Shown here piece after piece: positions 1-5,626 of a stretch of DNA of 5,626 bases; positions within the stretch are counted from its first letter, which is position 1; every line of letters begins with the position of its first letter. The notes below the pieces were generated by a model. The model did no database searches. It saw only the letters and a program-made list of their open reading frames with translations, and was not told the origin of the DNA. The stretch spans positions 1-5,626 of the forward strand of contig CAKQEE010000083.1 in the NCBI GenBank assembly GCA_934230055.1, written 5' to 3'. A program made the position numbers and the translations under genes. The DNA is from an uncultured Clostridia bacterium. GTDB lineage: Bacteria; Bacillota; Clostridia; Christensenellales; Borkfalkiaceae.

Positions 1-1443
1 GTAACGGATAACGGCGTTTCTACCGAGTACGGCAGAGAGGGCAGTTATATAGGAACGTGGACGGAAACCTACCTTAATTACACCATAATTCTTTACGGTA
101 TAGATAAAGACGGTTACGGCAAGGGCAGAGACAGTTACGGTATTGAGTTCAGCTATGTGGCAGACGTATCTTACGATGAGGACGGCAACAAAGAAATACT
201 CGTAAATATGTATTACCGCACGGAGTTTTACGGAATGTTCACCGCTCTCGATATGGAACCGGAAAGAGGACACGGCAAACTTCTTGCGCTTGCGGCATAT
301 TATCGTAAGACGGGAATGATAATCGACGATTACAATATGTGTTACGTAGATCCGATGGCTGGCAAGTGGAACGGAGAAGACGGAACGGAGTACGAGTTCA
401 ACGGCTTCGGAATGTACAACATTCGTTATACGACGAGCGAAGGTAAGGACTGGATTGCGGAAGGCACGGTTTCCGTTAAAAACGGCGGCAAAGAGCAGTC
501 CGTAAGATACAATTACTATACGGACGGTCGTGCGGTGTTCACCGTAGACGGCACGGCATATACGGCTATATTAAGCGGTTCCGATGTTATCGTAAACGGA
601 AAAACCTTCAAAACGCCGGACGCGATAAGCGAATTTAAGTATCACCTCGGCGACGCCGTCGTTGAGTTTAACGGAAAAAGTCCCGTAAATTGCGGCGAAG
701 CGACGGTTACCGAAAACGGCGCTGCCAAGGTATACGATTATACTTATACGGAAAACGAAAGTTCCGCGGTTGCCGAGCTTTCGGAAAACGGCACGGTAGT
801 TTACAGATTCGTGTTTACAGGTAACGCGCTTAACGTAACCAAAAACGGCGCGGTTGTAAATAACGTAGGTTTATATCACCAAATCGTCGGCAAGGAATAT
901 ATTATTTCCGGAAATCAGACTTTCAAAATAGAAAAGGCTATGGACATAACGGGTACAACCGTAGGCGTCTTTGCGGGGATAGACGTAGACGTTTACTACG
1001 TGGACGAAAGTTACGTTTCGCTCTATTTAGACGGTACTTTCCTTTATGACGTGGGAGTATTGAAAGAAAACGTTCTCGTACTGCTCGATTCTTCCATGAA
1101 TTCGGTAGGAGTGCTTACCGTTGCGGACGAATATATCGGTACGTATTACGGAGCGGACGGCTCGGAACTTAACTTCGACGGCAGAAGCTACGGCAGCGAG
1201 TACGTTTACGCCATGATGACTTTAACCGTTATAGAAGATTTCGGCGACGGTGAAGAAAGGTTCGAGGAAGACTACGCTTATAAAGAAGAGAATGGCGAAT
1301 ATTTCGCTTACGTTATAGATAAATCCGGCGCGGAAACCGTTCTTAGAAAGGCGTATAAAATAAGCTTTACCCATATGGATAAAGCGAAAAAATTTACAAG
1401 CAAGGAAGGTAAAACCGTTTATCTTTCGGAAATTACGGAATAG
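1..1443 (+). CDS. C-terminal part of a large repeat-rich extracellular protein (5' end outside window)
   Basis: Reading frame 1 is open from the first base to TAG at 1441-1443, giving 480 residues of an incomplete protein. A GTG at 157 could be taken as a start. However, no Shine-Dalgarno sequence precedes it, and the codons from 1 to 156 encode the same Tyr/Gly/Asp-rich sequence, so the true start lies upstream of the window. The fragment is rich in Tyr, Asn, Gly and Val and has only two cysteines. No membrane segment, LPXTG motif or dockerin is visible at the C-terminus, which ends TVYLSEITE. Short modules beginning G-x-[W/Y] recur at fragment residues about 18 (GTWTE), 121 (GKWNGEDG) and 380 (GTYYGADG). 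The last two continue into a pattern like D-G-x-E-[LY]-x-F-[ND]-G. Another repeated unit, Y-x-D-G followed by F-x-x-x-G-x-x-Y and then NG, lies near residues 172-200. Such spacing suggests small beta-sandwich or lipocalin-like folds, but I do not recognise a named family. The resemblance to the C-terminal half of the downstream gene suggests a paralogue. Function is unknown; a surface-exposed binding or structural role is inferred. Confidence 0.85.
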   Translation, partial: VTDNGVSTEYGREGSYIGTWTETYLNYTIILYGIDKDGYGKGRDSYGIEFSYVADVSYDEDGNKEILVNMYYRTEFYGMFTALDMEPERGHGKLLALAAYYRKTGMIIDDYNMCYVDPMAGKWNGEDGTEYEFNGFGMYNIRYTTSEGKDWIAEGTVSVKNGGKEQSVRYNYYTDGRAVFTVDGTAYTAILSGSDVIVNGKTFKTPDAISEFKYHLGDAVVEFNGKSPVNCGEATVTENGAAKVYDYTYTENESSAVAELSENGTVVYRFVFTGNALNVTKNGAVVNNVGLYHQIVGKEYIISGNQTFKIEKAMDITGTTVGVFAGIDVDVYYVDESYVSLYLDGTFLYDVGVLKENVLVLLDSSMNSVGVLTVADEYIGTYYGADGSELNFDGRSYGSEYVYAMMTLTVIEDFGDGEERFEEDYAYKEENGEYFAYVIDKSGAETVLRKAYKISFTHMDKAKKFTSKEGKTVYLSEITE

Positions 1444-1449
1444 GGAGGT
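1442..1449 (+). promoter_or_regulatory. Shine-Dalgarno sequence of the downstream lipoprotein gene
   Basis: AGGGAGGT overlaps the TAG stop of the upstream gene. The GGAGG core (1444-1448) stands 8 bases before the ATG at 1457. This is near-ideal spacing and fixes the start of the second gene. The overlap with the upstream stop codon favours re-initiation or coupled translation on a shared transcript. No promoter or terminator fits in the 13-base gap. Confidence 0.88.
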
Positions 1450-1456
1450 AATCTGA

Positions 1457-1528
1457 ATGAAAAAAAGAATTTTAGCGATTCTGACTGTAATTTTGGCTTT
1501 TGCGACTACGGCTTTTTGCGTGGCGTGC
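1457..1528 (+). other. Lipoprotein (type II) signal peptide and lipidation cysteine
   Basis: Residues 1-24 have a basic n-region (MKKR) and a hydrophobic core (ILAILTVILAFATTAF), followed by C-V-A-C at 21-24. Cleavage before Cys24 and attachment of diacylglycerol to it would anchor the protein to the outer face of the cytoplasmic membrane. The -2 and -1 residues (Val, Ala) fit a lipobox, but position -3 is Cys21 rather than the usual Leu, Val or Ile. Asn25 and the following charged stretch (KEDVKPKES) make a typical post-cleavage tether. Confidence 0.82.
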
Positions 1529-4500
1529 AATAAAGAAGATGTTAAACCGAAAGAGAGCTATACTCTCGTAATCAATAACGATTCCGCAAAGGGTACCGTT
1601 ACTGTTTCTCCCGAAGCGGAAAAGTACGAAAGCGGTTCCGTGGTGAAGATAACCGTTTCCGCTAACGAAGGTTACGTTTTGGAAAGCGTTATCGTGAACG
1701 GCAAAAATGTTACGATAGAGAATTCTTCCGTTTCGGTAACTATAGAAAAAAATACCACGGTAGACGTTTTGTATAAAGCGGATTCGCCTGAAGAGACCTA
1801 TACTCTCACGATAGAAAACGACGACGAAAAGGGAACGGTTTCCCTTTCTCCAGGGCAAGCTTCTTACGAGAGCGGAACGCAGGTCGTTGTTAAAGTTGCG
1901 GTAAAAGGCGATAATGTTTTAGAGTCTTTCACCGTTGTTGGCGGCGCTACTTATCCGCCGAAGAGCGATGATTCGATAACGGTAACGATAACGCAAAATA
2001 CCGTAATAAAAGTTAATTATAAACAAAATGGCGGCGAAGATCCCGAACCTCCCGCGGTAGTTAAATATACTCTTTCTATCAATAACGACGAGGAAAAGGG
2101 AACGGTTTCCCTTTCTCCCGAGCAGGAAAAATACGACAAGAACACAAAGGTTACGATAACCGTAACGCCAAAAGAAGGCTATACGGTAGAAAATATTATC
2201 GTAAACGGAGATTCTAACCCCGTTGATGACGGAACGATTGAATTCTTTATAAATTCCGATACTTCGGTTATCGTCGTTTATAAAGAAAAACCCGCTCCCG
2301 ATCCAAAGCCGGACGACAAGGGGAATGGTACGAAAGAAAATCCTTACCGCATTTCTACCGCGGAAGAGCTTTTCAATTTTGCGGCGGCGATCAATTCGCC
2401 CGAAAATAACGAAGATAAAAATTATAGTTCCGCGTATTTCCGTTTGGCTAACGATATAGATATGACGGGCGTGCGCTATAATGCGGCGGGCGTAAAACCT
2501 GCGGTCTTAGGGGATAAAACCCTCGATTTAAGCGCAACTTTTACCGGAACTTTCGACGGCGCGGGATTTTCGATAAGAAATCTGACCATTTCGAGAATGG
2601 TCAGAAGCGATATTTACTACGTAGGTTTGTTCGGATACACCTATATGGCTGATATTCACGATTTGACGATTGAAAATATATCCTATGAGGTAGAAAGCAC
2701 ATCAGACAAAACGGCGGTCGGCGCGGCGGTCGGCGGTGTGGTCGGTTACGCGCATCTTACCAACTTAACCAACGTAAACGTAAGCGGTACTATCACGACG
2801 AGGGTAGGAGCTTCCAACACGATGTATATCGGCGGCATTGCGGGCGTTTTGAACGTTTCGGACGACAAGCAGGCTTATATCGCTTACGTAAGAAATTGTA
2901 ATTCTTCCGTAAAAACGGAAGTCGGAAAGTACGACGACGGGGAACAGAGTTCTCTCGACGCGGGCATTAACGGCGGTGTCGTCGGATACGTAAACGTAGA
3001 TCACGGCGCGGTTGCCATAGTAAATTGTTCTTCCGCGGGTTCTGTTGTCGGAGGTAAATATCTCGGCGGTATCGTGGCTTATATCAACGGCTCCAACGTT
3101 TCCGTCATAAACTGCTTAAACTACGCACCCGTAAGAGTTTCGGTTTCGGGAACTTCTTACGTTGGCGGTATACTCGGCTTTGCTATGGGCGATATAACTC
3201 TTATGGATTGTTATTCAAAGGGCGTTGTAGTCGGTTCCAAGTCCGGTAGCTCCGTTTATTACAGCTATGCGGGCGGAATAGCGGGCTTTACTTACGAAGA
3301 CGATTACGAAGGTACTTACGACCCCGGTGCCGCCGTTATAAACTGCTATTACAGCAGTGCGGTTCGTACCTACGACGTTAAAAACGATTCAGGCGAAAAG
3401 ATAGAAGAATCCTCCGTAACCGCGCAATGGTTGCAAAACACCTTAACGTTCGATATGAACGGGTGGGAGGCGAGCGAAGACGGAAAATACCGCGCGAAAG
3501 CGTTTGACTTCGGCAGCGGAAATTTCAGAATTTCCTATTATAAAGACGGCGCGGTTTGCGATACTGCCGATAAGGCATACTCCGCAAGCGGATATTCGAT
3601 AATCGGTGTTCAAAACGATTTGCCGAACGAGAATTCCAAAGTATTCTTCGACTGGGCTTTCGCTAACGGCGTGAGATACCGTTACTACGTTCCCGTCGTA
3701 AAAGATATGAACCTTTTGGCGGTATTCGGAGACGTAAATAATCTTGTCGGCGTATATTCCGGCAAGGGCGAATTCCACGGCGAAAAAGACGGCGGTATTC
3801 TCGTTATAAACGAGGACGGTACCTGCTCGTGGGTAATGAGCGGAAACGACAGCGGTACTTATAAAACGGACGGAACGCACATTATATTCGATTTTAATGC
3901 GGCTGGTACGCTTTACGGCAAAATCGTCGGCGAAAACGTAACGTTCAGCATGGATTACGGTATGTCGGGAGAAGTGCCTTATACCTTTACCAAAACGGAA
4001 ATTACGGTATTCGGCGATTATTATTCGGACAGCGGCGATATGCTTACCTTTACCGATAAGAATATAACTTTCCAGAGTGCGAACGTGAACGACGGAGTGA
4101 CTCTTTCGGGACCTTATACCTTGGACGGCGACGTTATAACCGTAACCTGCGGTTCCACCATGCAGAAATATTATTCGTCTGCAAAAATCACCGTGAACAA
4201 GGACCTCTCTTTAACGGTGAGCTTTGTCGGTGCGAACGGTACGGCAAGTCTTAACGGCGTCAGATTCGGAAAACTCGGTACGCCCGATTATTCCGGCGAA
4301 GCGTTCCTCGGCAGTTATTATCTTGCGTATATATCGGCAACGAGCGATAAGCTGTCTACGCAAAGCACTTATAAAATGGAGTTCCTCGCGGACGGCAGCG
4401 CGACTTATACGAGCGAATTAGGCACCGTTTGCAAAGGCAATTATTACCTTTTTAACGGCAACACTATAAAGCTCAACCTTGAAAACAACGTTTCAACTTT

Positions 4501-5626
4501 CACTTTCGATAGCGAGAAAGGAATAGTGCACGGCTTGTTTATCAGGGGAATGACCGCAAATAACTACGTGGTTCTCACGCCCGAGGGCGAAGGCTCGCCG
4601 AAAGGCTTTATGATAGACGCGGAAAAAAATCACTACGTTCTCGTAACCTCTTCGAAGGCTTACTACGTGAACGGCAGCTTGGATCTAACGGCTACCATAT
4701 CCGCCGAAAATAATTTTGCAGACGGAGACAGAGTTGCCGTAAACGGCAAGTCTTATCGTGCGGCTTATTATTACAGCACTTCTTATGCGGGTAAAGAATA
4801 TGTAAGCGGATACGGTCTTACTTCTATCGGCGCGGAAGAAGGCAGCTATAAAAACGGTCCCGCGACCGTTGTTCTTGACGGTATCGGCGGCGTTACGGGA
4901 AGCAAAACGGGTACCTACGTGATATACGATACCCTCGTCGTCGTGATTTGCTCCGACAATACGATTCTCGGCTTTGATTATGCGGAGGCTAAAAACGCGG
5001 GCAACGTAATTACCGAAAAAACGCCCGATAAATATCAGGGCGTCTGGACTCAGGATAAGGTAAAAACCCTTGAAGACGATAACGGCGACCAGCAATCCGT
5101 AACTGTAAAGGCTTACTATAAATTTATATTTGACGGTTTCGGTCACGTTGCGTATATGTACGTTTCTAACTACGAACAAGCTTCCGATTCCGGTTTTGCA
5201 CCCGTATACAAATATAACTGGGGCGTGGAATCCGCTTGGGCGAACTACGTCGATAACGGCACGGGGCTTTACGTTAAGTTCAACGTATACAACGAAGGCG
5301 AAATGCTTTTCTATTACGATATGAACTTGCTGTACGTGAAGTTCCTGCACGATTCGAGACCCGACGAGTATGAAAAGTACGTTAAAATCGGCTATACCGG
5401 AACGACGGAAATCCCCACGATTCCCGAAGGCGTTTCGGGTAGCTATAACGGTTCGGAAAACGGTGTTGCCGTGGTGCTCAATCTTAAAGCGGATTTAAAC
5501 GGAAGCTATAAAGGTATGCCTTTCAACGCTGTATACGACGGTAACGAAAACGTTATTTTCAAACTGAACGGCGTAACTTACGTGTTCGATATAAACGCTA
5601 AAACTATATCTTATAACGGAGTGGTC
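1457..5626 (+). CDS. Giant multidomain surface lipoprotein with InlB-type repeats and GLUG beta-helix (3' end outside window)
   Basis: The frame runs from ATG 1457 to the window end without a stop: 1390 codons, with the C-terminus missing. The start is supported by the Shine-Dalgarno sequence and by an immediate lipoprotein signal peptide. Domains in order: signal peptide with lipid-attachment Cys24; three InlB B-like repeats at residues about 35-107, 115-189 and 204-276; a Pro/Asp/Lys linker (276-291); a beta-helix opening with NPYRISTAEELFNF and LANDIDMTG and carrying seven GLUG-type turns (about 291-645); the transition segment WLQNTLTFDMNGW (658-670); one degenerate Listeria-Bacteroides-type repeat (about 715-758); then Tyr-rich beta modules starting G-[VDS]-Y or G-V-W to the window end. 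In other proteins such repeats form rigid stalks and adhesion surfaces on the outside of the cell. No catalytic residues or enzyme domain are recognisable. Its C-terminal modules resemble the adjacent upstream gene in order and composition. If they align fully, this protein would be about 1,690 residues (inference). The gene is probably in an operon with its upstream neighbour. Confidence is high that it is a surface lipoprotein; its ligand is unknown. Confidence 0.93.
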   Translation, partial: MKKRILAILTVILAFATTAFCVACNKEDVKPKESYTLVINNDSAKGTVTVSPEAEKYESGSVVKITVSANEGYVLESVIVNGKNVTIENSSVSVTIEKNTTVDVLYKADSPEETYTLTIENDDEKGTVSLSPGQASYESGTQVVVKVAVKGDNVLESFTVVGGATYPPKSDDSITVTITQNTVIKVNYKQNGGEDPEPPAVVKYTLSINNDEEKGTVSLSPEQEKYDKNTKVTITVTPKEGYTVENIIVNGDSNPVDDGTIEFFINSDTSVIVVYKEKPAPDPKPDDKGNGTKENPYRISTAEELFNFAAAINSPENNEDKNYSSAYFRLANDIDMTGVRYNAAGVKPAVLGDKTLDLSATFTGTFDGAGFSIRNLTISRMVRSDIYYVGLFGYTYMADIHDLTIENISYEVESTSDKTAVGAAVGGVVGYAHLTNLTNVNVSGTITTRVGASNTMYIGGIAGVLNVSDDKQAYIAYVRNCNSSVKTEVGKYDDGEQSSLDAGINGGVVGYVNVDHGAVAIVNCSSAGSVVGGKYLGGIVAYINGSNVSVINCLNYAPVRVSVSGTSYVGGILGFAMGDITLMDCYSKGVVVGSKSGSSVYYSYAGGIAGFTYEDDYEGTYDPGAAVINCYYSSAVRTYDVKNDSGEKIEESSVTAQWLQNTLTFDMNGWEASEDGKYRAKAFDFGSGNFRISYYKDGAVCDTADKAYSASGYSIIGVQNDLPNENSKVFFDWAFANGVRYRYYVPVVKDMNLLAVFGDVNNLVGVYSGKGEFHGEKDGGILVINEDGTCSWVMSGNDSGTYKTDGTHIIFDFNAAGTLYGKIVGENVTFSMDYGMSGEVPYTFTKTEITVFGDYYSDSGDMLTFTDKNITFQSANVNDGVTLSGPYTLDGDVITVTCGSTMQKYYSSAKITVNKDLSLTVSFVGANGTASLNGVRFGKLGTPDYSGEAFLGSYYLAYISATSDKLSTQSTYKMEFLADGSATYTSELGTVCKGNYYLFNGNTIKLNLENNVSTFTFDSEKGIVHGLFIRGMTANNYVVLTPEGEGSPKGFMIDAEKNHYVLVTSSKAYYVNGSLDLTATISAENNFADGDRVAVNGKSYRAAYYYSTSYAGKEYVSGYGLTSIGAEEGSYKNGPATVVLDGIGGVTGSKTGTYVIYDTLVVVICSDNTILGFDYAEAKNAGNVITEKTPDKYQGVWTQDKVKTLEDDNGDQQSVTVKAYYKFIFDGFGHVAYMYVSNYEQASDSGFAPVYKYNWGVESAWANYVDNGTGLYVKFNVYNEGEMLFYYDMNLLYVKFLHDSRPDEYEKYVKIGYTGTTEIPTIPEGVSGSYNGSENGVAVVLNLKADLNGSYKGMPFNAVYDGNENVIFKLNGVTYVFDINAKTISYNGVV
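1817..1851 (+). repeat. 35-base direct repeat, copy 1
   Basis: This stretch matches 2084-2118 at 34 of 35 positions (C at 1825 against G at 2092). The last 26 bases are identical. It encodes the NDDEKGTVSLSP portion of the second InlB-type repeat. The copies are 267 bases apart (89 codons), so unequal recombination between them would remove or add one whole repeat in frame. Confidence 0.9.
1828..1847. repeat. Perfect 8-bp inverted repeat with CGGT loop, copy 1
   Basis: Arms AAAGGGAA and TTCCCTTT flank the four-base loop CGGT inside the coding sequence. It could form a small hairpin in the mRNA. A single such hairpin is expected by chance in a window of this size, so function is uncertain. 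Confidence 0.5.
2084..2118 (+). repeat. 35-base direct repeat, copy 2
   Basis: This is the partner of 1817-1851, with one mismatch in 35 bases, lying in the third InlB-type repeat (NNDEEKGTVSLSP). The surrounding sequence of the two protein repeats is much less similar. The shared block therefore suggests recent local conversion or selection rather than a recent whole-repeat duplication. Confidence 0.9.
2095..2114. repeat. Perfect 8-bp inverted repeat with CGGT loop, copy 2
   Basis: It is identical to the hairpin at 1828-1847 and part of the 35-base direct repeat. Its presence at both sites follows from that repeat and is not independent evidence of function. Confidence 0.5.
2327..3391 (+). 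other. GLUG-type right-handed beta-helix region of the lipoprotein
   Basis: This covers residues about 291-645. The entry motif NPYRISTAEELFNF and the phrases YFRLANDIDMTG and FTGTFDGAGFSIRNLTI are typical of the first coils in GLUG-containing surface proteins. Seven turns carrying a [VILAN]-G-[GL]-x-x-[GA]-[YFV] motif follow. They start at residues 389, 425, 458, 505, 536, 569 and 605, spaced 31-47 residues apart. In the later turns the motif is followed by an [ND]-C step. The regular spacing implies stacked parallel beta coils forming an elongated rod. No catalytic acid cluster like that of pectate lyases was seen, so a structural or adhesive role is more likely than polysaccharide cleavage. 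Confidence 0.82.
2581..2605. repeat. Perfect 10-bp inverted repeat with 5-base loop inside the coding sequence
   Basis: Arm TCTGACCATT (2581-2590) and its exact reverse complement AATGGTCAGA (2596-2605) flank the loop TCGAG. It lies in the codons for NLTISRMVRS, just before the first GLUG-type turn. No run of T follows it, so it is not an intrinsic terminator. It could be an mRNA hairpin, a binding site for a dimeric protein, or chance. Confidence 0.6.
3599..3730 (+). other. Degenerate Listeria-Bacteroides-type repeat
   Basis: This covers residues about 715-758. The segment has the layout of the short Listeria-Bacteroides repeat (about 40-45 residues): an aromatic/Trp core (VFFDWAFANG), a Y-R-Y-Y strand, then V-x-K-D-M-N-L-L-A-V-F in place of the usual D-x-T-L-Y-A-x-W ending. 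Only one copy is seen. It joins the beta-helix to the C-terminal module array. The match is by pattern and is weak. Confidence 0.45.
3743..5626 (+). repeat. C-terminal array of unassigned Tyr-rich beta modules
   Basis: From about residue 763 to the window end, segments of roughly 70-170 residues begin with a Gly-aromatic motif: GVYSGKGEF, FGDYYSDSGD, FLGSYYLAYI, YQGVWTQDKV (Trp at residue 1197) and SGSYNGSENG (Tyr at residue 1330). Most continue with a hydrophobic strand and a turn such as N-E-D-G-T, L-A-D-G-S or F-D-G-F-G. The stretch around 1050-1180 has no clear opening motif of this kind. Many segments carry G-x-Y-x-x-[DN]-G-[DN]-x-I, a pattern reminiscent of lipocalin-like beta-barrel domains of Gram-positive surface proteins. 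The copies are too diverged to align base by base. The same pattern fills the upstream gene. No named family is claimed. Confidence 0.55.

Larger units (their letters stand above)
1559..2284 (+). repeat. Three tandem divergent InlB B-type repeats (protein level)
   Basis: Three copies of about 73-75 residues lie at 1559-1777, 1799-2023 and 2066-2284. Each starts Y-T-L-x-I-x-N-[DN], continues with K-G-T-V-[TS]-[VL]-S-P, then Y-[ED]-x-x-[ST/K]-x-V-x-[IV]-x-V, and ends with a V-x-V-x-Y-K strand. Copies 1 and 3 keep the typical E-G-Y-x-[VL]-E-[SN]-[VI]-I-V-N-G core. Copy 2 replaces it with GDNVLESFTVVGG and is the most divergent there. Short linkers separate them, the second rich in Pro and Glu (EDPEPP). 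Similar repeats act as spacer or binding modules in internalin-like and other Gram-positive surface proteins; family assignment is by pattern only. Confidence 0.8.

Noticed and set aside
157..1443. A separate gene starting at GTG 157
   Set aside because: The frame is open from base 1, the sequence before 157 has the same protein character, and there is no Shine-Dalgarno sequence before the GTG. It is an internal valine codon of a gene truncated by the window edge.
1444..1456. Promoter or terminator between the two genes
   Set aside because: The gap is only 13 bases and is taken up by the Shine-Dalgarno sequence and its spacer; there is no inverted repeat with a T run.
1222..1858. Overlapping minus-strand frames (1222-1530 and 1472-1858)
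   Set aside because: They run antisense through the C-terminus of the first gene, the Shine-Dalgarno sequence and the signal peptide of the second. The hydrophobic, Phe-rich look is the complement of Lys/Glu-rich sense codons.
2327..3391. Polysaccharide lyase or other beta-helix enzyme
   Set aside because: The turns match GLUG-type structural repeats, and no cluster of conserved Asp, Lys and Arg residues expected for a lyase or hydrolase site could be identified.
2765..3880. Minus-strand frames at 2765-3004 and 3443-3880
   Set aside because: Both are antisense to the beta-helix and following region, with Val/Tyr/Arg-rich translations that mirror sense codons; no homology or start signal is visible.
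4224..5324. Short plus-strand frames at 4224-4421 and 5130-5324
   Set aside because: They are out of frame with and inside the continuous lipoprotein frame, have low-complexity Ser/Arg/Thr translations and lack supported starts.
4685..5350. A 221-codon minus-strand reading frame
   Set aside because: It lies entirely antisense to the large lipoprotein frame and has no recognisable protein motif. The lack of stops follows from the sparse use of TTA, CTA and TCA codons in the sense gene.
1..5626. CRISPR array, transposon ends, tRNA or rRNA genes, defence system
   Set aside because: Coding sequence fills essentially the whole window, no regularly spaced identical repeats with unique spacers were seen, and no transposase, nuclease or RNA gene signature was found.

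Overview
This window is filled by two large, same-strand genes that encode extracellular, repeat-rich beta-structured proteins. Neither is complete. The left gene enters already open at base 1 and ends at a TAG at 1441-1443. The right gene starts at ATG 1457, behind a strong Shine-Dalgarno sequence, and is still open at base 5626 (1390 codons with no stop). The gap between them is 13 bases and holds only the ribosome binding site, so they are very probably co-transcribed. No RNA gene, mobile element, CRISPR array, promoter or terminator was seen.

The right gene is a predicted lipoprotein. It begins with a short signal peptide ending in a lipidated cysteine (Cys24). Three divergent InlB B-type repeats follow (residues about 35-276), then a Pro/Asp/Lys linker. 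Next come a right-handed beta-helix of GLUG-like turns (about 291-645), one degenerate Listeria-Bacteroides-type repeat (about 715-758), and more than 600 residues of Tyr/Gly/Asn-rich beta modules that I cannot assign to a named family. The left gene fragment (480 residues) consists entirely of the same kind of modules. It most likely represents the C-terminal third or so of a neighbouring paralogue, so the window appears to span a tandem pair of giant surface lipoproteins.

The organism is probably an uncultured anaerobic Gram-positive gut bacterium of the Clostridia. The reasons are the GGGAGGT Shine-Dalgarno sequence, the lipoprotein anchoring, the combination of InlB-type, GLUG and Listeria-Bacteroides-type repeats, intermediate GC content and mixed use of AGA and CGT/CGC arginine codons. 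This is inference; no marker gene is present.

Both proteins would sit outside the membrane as long beta-rich stalks or adhesins, with no visible catalytic motif. The most interesting points are the unassigned recurring C-terminal module shared by the two genes, the composite architecture, and two kinds of perfect inverted repeat inside the coding sequence. No defence, secretion or other enzymatic system is evident.
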